From NCBI RefSeq assembly GCF_015624505.1, contig NZ_CP061379.1, positions 992,001 through 1,056,000 of the forward strand: 64,000 nt of DNA, in the 5' to 3' direction. Each line of letters opens with the position of its first letter. Within the stretch, counting starts at the first letter, position 1. The notes under the pieces were generated by a model. That model worked only from the letters and a program-made list of their open reading frames with translations, did not search any database and was not told the origin of the DNA. Shown here piece by piece: positions 43,232 to 51,816 of the stretch. Made by a program: the position numbers and the translations under genes. The stretch is from Bradyrhizobium commune (lineage in GTDB: Bacteria; Pseudomonadota; Alphaproteobacteria; Rhizobiales; Xanthobacteraceae).

Positions 43232-43959
43232 AGCACGCTCGCGCCTTCGTGCTGGAAGCCGAGATAGCTCGCCGCCACCCGCTCGTTCGCGGCGATGTCG
43301 CTGGCCTTGCCGCTGAGCACGAACTCGCCGAGCTCCATCACGTAAGCCTGGTCGGCGATCTTCAGCGCGGCCTGCGCATTCTGCTCGACCAATAGCACCG
43401 AGACGCCGCTGGCGCGCAGCTCGGCGACGATGCGGAAAATGTCGGCGACGATGATGGGCGCGAGGCCGAGGCTCGGCTCGTCCAGCATCAACAGCTTCGG
43501 CTCGCCCATCAGCGCGCGGCCCATCGCCAGCATCTGCTGCTCGCCGCCGGAGAGCGTGCCGGCGAGCTGCTTGCGCCGCTCCTTCAGGCGTGGAAACAGC
43601 GCATAGACCCGCTCCATCGAAATCTTCGCCCTGCTCCGCTCGATGCGGAAGGCACCGAGCTCGAGATTGTCCTCCACATTCATGGTCACGAACAATTCGC
43701 GGTGCTCTGGCACGAGACCAAGCCCCATCGCGACGCGGTCCTCGATGTCGAGCCGGGCGAGGTCTTGCCCAGCAAAGGCGACGCGGCCCTTCAGCGGCAG
43801 GATGCCCATGATCGCGGAGAGCAGCGTGGTCTTGCCGGCGCCGTTGGCGCCGACGATGGTGACGATCTCGTTCTCGCCGACTTCGAGCGAGACCGAGCGC
43901 ACCGCTTCGACCTTGCCATAGGCGACATGCGCGTCGGTGACGGACAACAGCGCGCTCAT
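43228..43959 (-). CDS. livF: Branched-chain-type ABC transporter ATPase (LivF)
   Basis: A 243-residue ATPase from ATG 43959. Walker A GANGAGKTT near 38, signature LSGGEQQM, Walker B LLMLDEPSLGLAP and switch His replaced by the VEQNA motif, as usual in LivF. It pairs with the LivG half of the adjacent fused protein. The ATG overlaps the stop of the fused gene by four bases. Its stop overlaps that of dsbB on the opposite strand. Confidence 0.92.
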   Translation of the reverse strand: MSALLSVTDAHVAYGKVEAVRSVSLEVGENEIVTIVGANGAGKTTLLSAIMGILPLKGRVAFAGQDLARLDIEDRVAMGLGLVPEHRELFVTMNVEDNLELGAFRIERSRAKISMERVYALFPRLKERRKQLAGTLSGGEQQMLAMGRALMGEPKLLMLDEPSLGLAPIIVADIFRIVAELRASGVSVLLVEQNAQAALKIADQAYVMELGEFVLSGKASDIAANERVAASYLGFQHEGASVL

Positions 43960-45725
43960 GCCGCCACTCCGAGATAGGCCTTGATCACTTCGGGATTGGT
44001 CTTGATCGTGGCGGGCGTGCCTTCCGCGATCTTGGTACCGAAATCGAGCACCACGATGCGGTCGGCCAGGTTCATCACAAAACCCATGTCGTGCTCGACC
44101 AGCAGCACGCTCATGCCGCCGTCGCGCAACTCGCGCAGCAATTTCGCGAGCTGTTGCTTCTCCATGTGGCGGAGGCCGGCCGCGGGCTCGTCGAGCAGCA
44201 GCAGCATCGGATCGACACAGAGCGCGCGCGCGATCTCGACGATGCGCTGCTGTCCGAGCGACAGCGAGCCTGCGAGCTGGTGCATCTGCTCGGTGAGCCC
44301 GACGCGCTCGATCTGGCGCGCGGCTTCCGCGAGCAGTTTTGCTTCGTCGGCACGATCGAGCCGCAACATCGAGGCGATCGGGCCGGACTGGCCGCGCAGA
44401 TGCGCGCCGATCGCGACGTTCTCCAGCACGGTCATGTCGGGCACCAGCTTGACGTGCTGGAAGGTGCGGGAAATGCCGAGCTTGACGATCTCCTGCGGCG
44501 GTGCGCGATCGACCTTCCTGCCAAGCACGGAGATCGAGCCGGAGGTTGCCGACAGCACGCCGGTGATCAGGTTGAACGTCGTGCTTTTGCCCGCGCCGTT
44601 CGGTCCGATCAGGGCGACGATCTCGCGGGCCTGGACGTCGAAGGAGACGTTGTTGACCGCAATCACGCCGCCGAATTGTTTGCGGGCCTTCTCGACCTGG
44701 AGCAGCACGCTGGACTGACCCGGCGAGCGGGTGCGCGCCTCGAGCTTCAGCGAGGTATCCGGCTTCTTGCCACTGCTGCGCTCCGGCAGGAACGACATCA
44801 GCCAAGGCCAGACGCCGCCGGGCGCGAGTTGAAGCAGCGCCACCAGCATGATGCCGAATACGATGGTCTCGACCTGGCCGGAGCCGGGCAGGATCAGCGG
44901 CAGATAGCTTTGCAGCACTTCTTTCAGGATCACGACGATGGCCGCGCCGAGCACGCCGCCCCAGACATAGCCGGCGCCGCCGACCACCGCGATGAACAGA
45001 TATTCGATGCCAGCCTGGGCGCCGAACGGCGTCGGGTTCACTGCGCGCTGGAGATGGGCGTAGAGCCAGCCCGAGAGGCCGGCGAGCACCGCAGCGTGGA
45101 TGAACACCAGCAGCTTGGCGCGTGGCGTCTGCACGCCGAAGGCTTCGGCCGCGACATGGCCGCGCCGCAGCGCGCGAATGGCGCGGCCGGTGCGGGAGTC
45201 CAGGAGGTTCATCGTCAGCAGCGCGGAGAGGATCACCGCAACCCAGATCGCGAAATAGATCGTGCCGGGATCGAGCATCCTGAACGATCCGATCGACAGC
45301 GGCGGGATCGCCGAGATGCCGTCGTTGCGCCCCAGAAATTCCAGCTTGCTGAAGAGGTAGAACAGGCCAAGGCCCCAGGCGAGCGTGCCGAGCGGCAGAT
45401 AATGGCCGGAGAGGCGGACGGTGACGAGGCCGAGCAGCACCGCCAGCAATCCGCTGACCACCAGCGACAGCGGCAATGTCAGCCATGGCGACAAGCCGTA
45501 AGTTGTCGTCAGCACTGCGGTCGTGTAGGCGCCGAAGCCGACGAACGCTGCTTGTCCAAAAGAGGTCAGGCCTCCGACGCCGGTGAGCAGCACGAGGCCC
45601 ATCGCGACGAGGGCCGCGAGGCCGATATTGTCGAGCAGCACGATCCAGAACGGTGGCATGCCCGGAACAAACGGAATCGCCGCCATCAAAGCTGCGAAGA
45701 TGAGGATGGGAAGCCGGCTCTGCAT
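43956..45725 (-). CDS. Fused permease-ATPase (LivM-LivG)
   Basis: 589 residues. Residues 1-310 have about ten transmembrane segments with the LivM hallmark [21 protein letters not shown] near 50-70; residues about 340-589 are an ATPase with Walker [17 protein letters not shown] as signature (GQQR in place of the usual GGQQ/GEQQ) and [11 protein letters not shown]alker B. The two are separate genes in most Liv systems but are fused in some rhizobial ones. It works with LivF and LivH encoded beside it; no periplasmic binding protein is in this operon. Confidence 0.92.
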   Translation of the reverse strand: MQSRLPILIFAALMAAIPFVPGMPPFWIVLLDNIGLAALVAMGLVLLTGVGGLTSFGQAAFVGFGAYTTAVLTTTYGLSPWLTLPLSLVVSGLLAVLLGLVTVRLSGHYLPLGTLAWGLGLFYLFSKLEFLGRNDGISAIPPLSIGSFRMLDPGTIYFAIWVAVILSALLTMNLLDSRTGRAIRALRRGHVAAEAFGVQTPRAKLLVFIHAAVLAGLSGWLYAHLQRAVNPTPFGAQAGIEYLFIAVVGGAGYVWGGVLGAAIVVILKEVLQSYLPLILPGSGQVETIVFGIMLVALLQLAPGGVWPWLMSFLPERSSGKKPDTSLKLEARTRSPGQSSVLLQVEKARKQFGGVIAVNNVSFDVQAREIVALIGPNGAGKSTTFNLITGVLSATSGSISVLGRKVDRAPPQEIVKLGISRTFQHVKLVPDMTVLENVAIGAHLRGQSGPIASMLRLDRADEAKLLAEAARQIERVGLTEQMHQLAGSLSLGQQRIVEIARALCVDPMLLLLDEPAAGLRHMEKQQLAKLLRELRDGGMSVLLVEHDMGFVMNLADRIVVLDFGTKIAEGTPATIKTNPEVIKAYLGVAA

Positions 45726-45732
45726 CTTCGCC

Positions 45733-46773
45733 TCAGTCCTTCTCTTCCTCGACCGCGGGGGCTGCGAGCGAGCGCAGCAGCAGCACGGGGATCAAGAGCA
45801 TGAAAACGATCACCTCCTTGTAGTTGGAGGCATAGAAGGACGAGAACGCCTCGACGATGCCGACGAACAGCGCCGCAATCGCGGTCAGGGGATAGCTGAC
45901 GAGGCCACCGATGATCGCAGCGACAAAGCCCTTCAGGCCGATCAGGAAGCCCGAGTCGTAGTAGAGCGTCGTGATCGGCACGATCATGATTCCCGACAGC
46001 GCGCCGATCACGGACGCCAGCAGGAAGGCGATCTGTCCCGACAGCGTGGTGCGGATGCCGGCAAGCCGCGCGCCGAGCCGGTTGACGGCGGTGGCGCGCA
46101 GCGCCTTGCCGTACAGCGTCAGGCCGAAGAACAGCCACAGGCCGACGATGAAGGCGATGGTGATGCCGTAGACCGTCAGGCTCTGGCCGGTGAAGCGCAG
46201 CGCGCCCGCGGTGAAGGCGCCGGACAGCACCGCCGGCCCGCGCTGGCCTTCGGCGCCGAAGAACAGCAGGCCCAGGCCCTGGAGCGCCAGATGCACGCCC
46301 ACCGATGCGATCAGCAGCACCAGCACCGAGGTGTGCGCCAGCGGCTGGAACGCGATGCGGTAGAGGAACAGGCCGATCATCGCGACGATCAGAAGCGACA
46401 GCGCAATGCAGACCGCGACCGGCGGCTTCTGGCCGGCGAAATAGATGGTCGCGGCCAGAACGATCGCTGGCAGCACGATATTGGCGAGCATGCTGCGCAT
46501 GATCAGCCGGCCATGCAGCGTTTTGCGCGCCACGAACAGGTCGAAGGCGAGGGCGACGATGCCCATGGCCAGCGCCAGCTTGGCCGTGCCGGGCATCTGG
46601 CCCGAGGCCAGCGACGCATAGGTCAGCGCGCCATAGGTGACGAACTCGCCCTGGGGGATCAGGATGACGCGGGTGACGGCAAACACCAGCACCAGCGCCA
46701 GGCCGAGCAGCGCATAGATCGCGCCATTGGTAATGCCGTCCTGCAGCAGGAACAGCATGATGGTGGTGTTCAA
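45733..46773 (-). CDS. livH: Branched-chain-type ABC permease (LivH)
   Basis: A 346-residue permease with 8-9 transmembrane helices, conserved opening DGITNGAIYALLGLALVLVF. TTG 46773 is preferred because GGGGGAG lies nine bases before it, whereas the internal ATG at 46758 has none. First gene of the operon livH-livMG-livF; seven bases separate it from livMG. An inverted repeat with a MarR gene on the other side lies upstream. Confidence 0.9.
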   Translation of the reverse strand: MNTTIMLFLLQDGITNGAIYALLGLALVLVFAVTRVILIPQGEFVTYGALTYASLASGQMPGTAKLALAMGIVALAFDLFVARKTLHGRLIMRSMLANIVLPAIVLAATIYFAGQKPPVAVCIALSLLIVAMIGLFLYRIAFQPLAHTSVLVLLIASVGVHLALQGLGLLFFGAEGQRGPAVLSGAFTAGALRFTGQSLTVYGITIAFIVGLWLFFGLTLYGKALRATAVNRLGARLAGIRTTLSGQIAFLLASVIGALSGIMIVPITTLYYDSGFLIGLKGFVAAIIGGLVSYPLTAIAALFVGIVEAFSSFYASNYKEVIVFMLLIPVLLLRSLAAPAVEEEKD

Positions 46774-46859
46774 GACCGGACGCTCCCCCTCAAAGATTAA
46801 GGACCCGGTCCCGCGATCGCGGTGGACGGTCCGCTCACAGCCATTGAAAAACGCTGACG

Positions 46860-46893
46860 ATATTTGATATGGTCCATAACAATTATCAAATAT
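46860..46893. promoter_or_regulatory. 10-bp inverted repeat, candidate MarR operator between livH and the MarR gene
   Basis: ATATTTGATA (46860-46869) and TATCAAATAT (46884-46893) are perfect inverted repeats separated by 14 bases; TATAAT follows at 46891-46896 in the direction of the marR-like gene. This is the only AT-rich stretch of the intergenic region and lies about 90 bases from the livH start and 59 from the regulator start. Confidence 0.6.
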
Positions 46894-46951
46894 AATCTCA
46901 AGGGTGGCGGCCGACCCCCGCCGAATTTAGCGGGAATGCGAGCATGAGGCG

Positions 46952-47473
46952 ATGACCGTTTCCAAAACCGCCGAAAAGTCCTCTGAAAAGCCGCCCGACG
47001 CGGCCAAGGGCCGCAAGGACGCGCCCGAGGGCCTGCCCGAAGCCCTCCAGCTCGGCGAGCTGTCCGAACAGCTCGGCTATGTGCTCAAGCGCGCCCAGCT
47101 CAAGGTGTTCGAGAACTTTTTGCGCTGCATGGCCTCGCTCCAGCTGACGCCGGCGCAGTTTTCCGTGCTGCTGCTGGTGGAAAAGAATCCTGGCCGTAAC
47201 CAGACCGAGATCGCCTCCACCCTCGGCATCCTGCGCCCGAACTTCGTCGCCATGCTCGACAATCTCGAAAGCCGCGACCTCTGCGCCCGGATCCGCTCCA
47301 CCAACGACCGCCGCTCGCACATTCTGGTCTTGACCGACAAGGGCAAGGCCGTGCTGACGCGGGCGAAGAAGCTCGTCGCCACCAAGCACGAGTCGCGGCT
47401 GAATGAGCTGCTCGGCCAGGCCAACCGCGAAGCCCTGCTCGAGATGTTGTCGAAGATCGCGAATGAGTTTTGA
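46952..47473 (+). CDS. MarR-family transcriptional regulator
   Basis: A 173-residue winged-helix protein. The recognition region reads NQTEIASTLGILRPNFVAMLDNLESRDLCARIRSTNDRRSHILVLTDKG, with the Asp-Arg-Arg wing of MarR proteins at about 115. An N-terminal 45-residue Lys/Pro-rich extension precedes the first helix. Divergent from the liv operon across an inverted repeat, so it probably controls that operon and itself in response to a small aromatic or fatty ligand; this is inference. Confidence 0.88.
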   Translation: MTVSKTAEKSSEKPPDAAKGRKDAPEGLPEALQLGELSEQLGYVLKRAQLKVFENFLRCMASLQLTPAQFSVLLLVEKNPGRNQTEIASTLGILRPNFVAMLDNLESRDLCARIRSTNDRRSHILVLTDKGKAVLTRAKKLVATKHESRLNELLGQANREALLEMLSKIANEF

Positions 47474-47517
47474 GGCTGTCGGTTGCTCGCAATGACGTTG
47501 GAGAAACTGGCGCGACC

Positions 47518-48801
47518 TCAATCGACCAAGATCACCCGGATGTCGTTGACATTCGTCAGCGTCGGCCCGGGCTGTAGCAGATCACCGGTCGCCTCGAAAA
47601 ACGTCGTTGCATCGTTGTTGTCGAGATAGGCCTGTGGCGTGAGCCCCAGCGTCTTCATCTTCGCAAATGTCGCCGCATCGATCAGCGCGCCGGCGGGATC
47701 GGTGGGGTGGCCGGCGCCGCCATCGGCGCCGTCGGTGTCGCCGGCAAGCGCAGAGATGCCGGCCGTGTCCTTCAAGAGGTCGGCGAGCGCGAGCGCGTAT
47801 TCCTGGTTCGGACCGCCGCGGCCATTGCCGCGGACAGTGACCGTGAGCTCACCGCCGGAGAGGATCGCGAGGCGCTTGCCTTGCGTGCGCGCCGCGAGTG
47901 CGCGCTTGGCGTGATCGGCGGCGACCTCGCGGGCCTCGCCCTCGAGATCGGCGCCGAGATCGATGGTCTCGTAGCCGGCCTCCTTCGCGAGCTTCACTGC
48001 GGCATCAAGCGATTGCTTCGGCCGCGCGATCAATTCGAAATGCGCGCGCGCAAAGGCGGCGTCGCCCGGCTTGCAGCTCTCGTTCTTGGGATCGTCCAGC
48101 GCGCGGCGCACGGCCTCGTCGATGGCGAGCTTGTATTTCGCGACGATCGCGCGCGCGTCCGCCAGCGTGGTCGGATCCGGCACGGTGGGGCCGGAGGCGA
48201 TCGCGGAGGGATCGTCATGCGGCACGTCGGAGATCGCGAGCGTCACGATCTCGGCGGCGTTCTTGCCGGCGCGCGCCAGCCGGCCGCCCTTGATGCGCGA
48301 GAGATGCTTGCGCACGATGTTCATCTCGCCGATCGGCGCGCCCGAGCGCAGCAGCGCCTTGTTGACGGCCTGCTTCTGCGCAAAGCTGATCCCGTCCACC
48401 GGAGCGATCCAGTTCGCCGAGCCGCCGCCGGTGAGCAGCACCAGCAAGAGATCATCGGGCCCGGCTTCGCCTGCCAGCGCGAGCGTGTCGGCCGCGCCCT
48501 TGAGGCCCGCTTCGTCCGGCACGGGATGGCCGGCCTCGACCACGCGAATGCGGCGCGTCGGCACGCCGTAGCCGTGGCGCGTGGTGGCGATGCCGACCAG
48601 CCGCTCCGGCGCGAGTTTCAGCGTGTCGAGATAATGCCGCTCGGCAGCCGCAGCCATTGCGGCGGCGCCCTTGCCGGCGGCGAGGCAGATCACGCGGCTC
48701 CTCGGCGCAGGCGGCAGATGCTGCGCCAGGATCGTGTTGGGATGCGCCGCGGCAACAGCGGCGTCATAGAGCGCGCGAAGCAGGGGACGTCGGTCGGTCA
48801 T
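47518..48801 (-). CDS. Glycerate 2-kinase, MOFRL type
   Basis: A 427-residue enzyme that phosphorylates D-glycerate to 2-phosphoglycerate in the serine/glyoxylate and tartrate pathways, cytoplasmic. ICLAAGKGAAAMAAAAE near 50 and LLTGGGSANWIAPVDGIS near 118 are the family's conserved turns; GRGGPNQEYALALA and GDTDGADG near 355 form the MOFRL domain. ATG 48801 is preferred to an in-frame upstream codon because the N-terminal 19 extra residues are not conserved in look. It lies downstream of the SBP array but is separated by a terminator. Confidence 0.88.
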   Translation of the reverse strand: MTDRRPLLRALYDAAVAAAHPNTILAQHLPPAPRSRVICLAAGKGAAAMAAAAERHYLDTLKLAPERLVGIATTRHGYGVPTRRIRVVEAGHPVPDEAGLKGAADTLALAGEAGPDDLLLVLLTGGGSANWIAPVDGISFAQKQAVNKALLRSGAPIGEMNIVRKHLSRIKGGRLARAGKNAAEIVTLAISDVPHDDPSAIASGPTVPDPTTLADARAIVAKYKLAIDEAVRRALDDPKNESCKPGDAAFARAHFELIARPKQSLDAAVKLAKEAGYETIDLGADLEGEAREVAADHAKRALAARTQGKRLAILSGGELTVTVRGNGRGGPNQEYALALADLLKDTAGISALAGDTDGADGGAGHPTDPAGALIDAATFAKMKTLGLTPQAYLDNNDATTFFEATGDLLQPGPTLTNVNDIRVILVD

Positions 48802-48941
48802 GACGAGAAGCCTTGAGCAGAGCAGACTGAAGTGACTGGCGACGAGATCGCCAGTCACCTGCCTACCGCATCATGCGCCATAGCGTAAGCAGGCTTTACC
48901 ATCATTCGATTGTGCAATCGCGTAACCATAATCGGTGCGCA

Positions 48942-48982
48942 GCATAAAGCCCCCTGCGATGCTCTCGCAGGGGGCTTTATGC
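48942..48982 (-). terminator. Terminator of binding-protein gene 1
   Basis: Perfect 18-bp stem (48942-48959/48965-48982) with a five-base loop; symmetric, so it could act on either strand. GCATAAAGCCCCCTGCGA core. Confidence 0.85.
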
Positions 48983-49000
48983 TCTCCTGTATTCCGGCGG

Positions 49001-50230
49001 CTAGCCGCCGACGTCGGCGCTGATGACGTCGCCGAACAGATCCCACTTCTCGCCCTTGAACCGCTCGAGCTGGAGCTGGCTGATTGGTGCGAAGTCGGTC
49101 GCGGAGGTGTTGATCTGGATCCCCGGCAGCAGCACTTCGGTGCGGAAGTTCTTCAGGCTTGCCGCCTGCCGCATGACGTTCTCGCGCGTGAGATCGTCGC
49201 CGCACTGCTTCAGGATCTGGACCAGCGTCTGCGCCACGCCGTAGCCGACGATGGTGCCGTGGTCGAGCTTGTCGCCGTCGGGGAAATATTTGTTCATGAA
49301 GGCGAGGAAGTCCTTCATGCCGGGATCGTTGCTCCACTGCGGATCCGAAACGTCCTTCAGATAGTCGGCGGAGATGATGTCCTGCGAATTGTCCAGACCT
49401 GCGGGCTTGAGCACGCCGCCGACGTTACCCGAGACGTTGTTGAGGAAGTGCAGCGGCTTCCAGCCGACCTCCGCCACCTTCTTGATCGCTTGGGCGGCGA
49501 ATTTCGGTGTCGTGATGTTCATGAAGACGTCGGCGCCGCTCGATTTCAGGCTGACGATGTGGCTGTCGATGGTCGGCTCCGATGTCTCGTAGCTTTCCTC
49601 CTTCACGATCATGGAGGCCGCCTTGGCCCCCAAGCCGTCCTTCAGGCCCTTGAGATAGTCCTTGCCGTAATCGTCGTTCTGGAACAGCACCGCGATCTTG
49701 GCGTCCGGCTTGTTCTTGAGCAGCCATTTCGCATAGATCTGCGTCTCGCTCTGGTACGAGGGCTGCCAGCCCATGGTCCAGGGGAAATCTTTCGGATCGT
49801 TCCACTTGGTGGCGCCGGTGGCGACCAGGAGCTGCGGCACCTTCTTTGCGTTCATGTATTTCTGGATCGCCGAGTTCGATGGCGTGCCGAGCGAGTTGAA
49901 AATGAAAAGCACCTCGTCGCTCTCGACCAGCTTGCGCGCCTGCTCCACCGCCTTTGGCGGCGAATAGGCGTCGTCATAGGAGATGAAGTTGATCTTGCGG
50001 CCGTTGATGCCGCCTTCCTCGTTGATCTTCTTGAAATAGGCGGCCTCTGTCCGCCCGATGATGCCATAGGCGGAAGCCGGTCCGCTGTAGGGCATGATGT
50101 TGCCGACCTTGATCTCGGTATCGGTCGCGCCGGTATCGTACTTCTTCTGGGCCGATGCAGTGGAGGTCGAGGCCGCAATGAGCGCGAGCGCGAGTGACGC
50201 GGCCGCAAGCTTGCCGGTGACAGCGGGCAT
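49001..50230 (-). CDS. Branched-chain-type ABC substrate-binding protein, paralogue 1
   Basis: A 409-residue periplasmic binding protein of the LivK (Peripla_BP_6) type from ATG 50230 with GGAGAT upstream. Signal peptide ends STASAQ; mature start KKYDTGATDTEIKVGNIMPYSGPASAYG is nearly identical in the two paralogues upstream. The two-lobed fold is indicated by GINGRKINFISYDDAYSPPKAVEQ and ATKWNDPKDFPWTMGWQPSYQSE. Ligand may be a dicarboxylate or fatty acid rather than an amino acid, given the pim genes nearby. It is flanked on both sides by terminators, so it has its own promoter. Confidence 0.9.
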   Translation of the reverse strand: MPAVTGKLAAASLALALIAASTSTASAQKKYDTGATDTEIKVGNIMPYSGPASAYGIIGRTEAAYFKKINEEGGINGRKINFISYDDAYSPPKAVEQARKLVESDEVLFIFNSLGTPSNSAIQKYMNAKKVPQLLVATGATKWNDPKDFPWTMGWQPSYQSETQIYAKWLLKNKPDAKIAVLFQNDDYGKDYLKGLKDGLGAKAASMIVKEESYETSEPTIDSHIVSLKSSGADVFMNITTPKFAAQAIKKVAEVGWKPLHFLNNVSGNVGGVLKPAGLDNSQDIISADYLKDVSDPQWSNDPGMKDFLAFMNKYFPDGDKLDHGTIVGYGVAQTLVQILKQCGDDLTRENVMRQAASLKNFRTEVLLPGIQINTSATDFAPISQLQLERFKGEKWDLFGDVISADVGG

Positions 50231-50331
50231 TCCTATCTCCCTATTTTCTTGGTGCACGCGCCCCTTTTCTTGTCTTGATTGTTTTTGGTGACGCGGCCGC
50301 GATTGAATACGATTTGGCAGGCGCCTTCAAC

Positions 50332-50362
50332 AAAAAGCCCCCGCGACGGCGTCGCAGGGGCT
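50332..50362 (-). terminator. Terminator of binding-protein gene 2
   Basis: On the minus strand AGCCCCTGCGAC and GTCGCGGGGGCT pair (one mismatch) around GCC, followed by TTTTTG. Confidence 0.8.
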
Positions 50363-50449
50363 GCTTCTTTAGTAGTCAGGACCACCGCCGATCGCCATGT
50401 GCGACTGCGAGAAGGTAAGACTGTCTTGAGTTGTCTGACGACAAAAGAG

Positions 50450-51697
50450 CTATTTTGAGTTGCCGGCTCTCAAGGTCTCGAGCTCGCTCGAGATGATGTC
50501 GCCGAACAGCTCCCATGTCCTGCCCTTGAACCGCATCATCCGGAGCTGCTCGATTGGGGCGAAATTGTCCGGCGCCGTGTTGATCTTGATGCCGGGCAGA
50601 AGCGTATCCGGCTCGAAATTCTTCAGACTGGCCGCCTGCTTCATGATGTTGTCGCGGGTGAGGTCGTCGCCGCACATGTGCAGCACCTTCACCATGGTCT
50701 GCGCCGCGGCATAGCCGAACACCACGCCGGCATCGAGCTTGTTGGCCTTCGGATCATACTGGGCGAGGAAGTTATAGAACTTCTTCATGCCCTCATCGGC
50801 ATTCCATTGCGGGTCGGAGCCGTCCTTGGTGTAGCTCGCCGACAAAATGCCCTGCGAGATCTCGAAGCCCGCCGGCTCGATCACGCCGCCGACGGAAGCC
50901 GAGACGTTGGAGAGGATGTGGATCGGATGCCAGTTGATCTCGGCCGCCTTCTTGATCGCCTGTGCTGCGAATTTCGGTGTGGTGATGCTGATCAAGACGT
51001 CGGCGCCCGCGGCCTTCAGCTTCAAGACGTGCTCGTCGACCGCCGGTTCCGACGTGTCGTAGCCCTCTTCGAGCACGATCATCGCGGCCCTGGCGCCGAG
51101 GCCGTCCTTCAGCCCCTTGAGATAATCCTTTCCGAAATCGTCGTTCTGGAAGAGCACGCCGATCTTCGCGTCCGGCTTCTCCTTCATGATGTATTTGGCG
51201 TAGATCTTGGCCTCGCTGGCGTAGCTCGGCTGCCAGCCCATGGTCCAGGGATATTGCTTCGGATCGTTCCACTTCGAGGCGCCGCTCGCCACGAACAATT
51301 GCGGCACCTTCTTCTCGTTCATGTATTTGCGGATGGCGCCGTTGGTGGAGGTGCCGAGCGAGCCGAAGATCAGCAGCACGCCGTCGCTCTCGACCAGCTT
51401 GCGCGCCTGCTCCACCGTCTTCGGCGGCGAGTAGGCATCGTCATAGGAGATGAACTTGACCTTGCGGCCGTTGATGCCGCCCTCGGCATTGATCTTGTTG
51501 AAATAGGCCTCCTCGGCCTTGCCGATCGCGGCGTAGGCCGAAGCCGGCCCGCTATAGGGCATGATGTTGCCGATTCTGATCTCGGTATCGGAGGCGCCGG
51601 TGTCGTATTTCCTTTGCGCCAGCGCCGGGCTGCTCACCGCAGTGCACAACGCGAATGCGGCCAAAACCGCCGCAACCTGAAATCGAACGACAGCCAT
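50450..51697 (-). CDS. Branched-chain-type ABC substrate-binding protein, paralogue 2
   Basis: A 415-residue paralogue of the other two binding proteins. From ATG 51697 with GGGAGAG upstream; signal peptide ending SPALAQ, then RKYDTGASDTEIRIGNIMPYSGPASAYA. Differences from paralogue 1 cluster in the hinge and ligand cleft (for example AAIGKAEEAYFNKINAEGG, and GFEISQGILSASYTKDGSDPQWN), which suggests a changed ligand range. Terminators flank it, so it is probably a separate transcript. Confidence 0.9.
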   Translation of the reverse strand: MAVVRFQVAAVLAAFALCTAVSSPALAQRKYDTGASDTEIRIGNIMPYSGPASAYAAIGKAEEAYFNKINAEGGINGRKVKFISYDDAYSPPKTVEQARKLVESDGVLLIFGSLGTSTNGAIRKYMNEKKVPQLFVASGASKWNDPKQYPWTMGWQPSYASEAKIYAKYIMKEKPDAKIGVLFQNDDFGKDYLKGLKDGLGARAAMIVLEEGYDTSEPAVDEHVLKLKAAGADVLISITTPKFAAQAIKKAAEINWHPIHILSNVSASVGGVIEPAGFEISQGILSASYTKDGSDPQWNADEGMKKFYNFLAQYDPKANKLDAGVVFGYAAAQTMVKVLHMCGDDLTRDNIMKQAASLKNFEPDTLLPGIKINTAPDNFAPIEQLRMMRFKGRTWELFGDIISSELETLRAGNSK

Positions 51698-51755
51698 TGC
51701 TCTCCCACCACAGCTTGATCGGCGCAGCATTGAACAAGATTGATGCACCACGTCA

Positions 51756-51787
51756 ACAAAAAGCCCCCGCGATGGTTCGCGGGGGCT
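51756..51787 (-). terminator. Terminator of binding-protein gene 3
   Basis: AGCCCCCGCGA (51762-51772) and TCGCGGGGGCT (51777-51787) form a perfect 11-bp stem; on the minus strand the stem is followed by TTTTTG. It ends the livGFHM-SBP3 transcript. Confidence 0.85.
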
Positions 51788-51816
51788 CTTCGGATCTGGA
51801 CTGAGACGTCAGCGCA

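Noticed and set aside
43960..45486. N-terminal extension of livF through the livMG gene
   Set aside because: The frame is open, but it reads livMG in another phase and gives an Arg/Ala-rich sequence. ATG 43959 overlaps the livMG stop in the usual coupled manner.
44091..46800. Plus-strand frames of 570 and 405 codons opposite the liv operon
   Set aside because: They read as His/Gln/Arg/Asp-rich shadows; the minus strand encodes intact LivF, LivMG and LivH.
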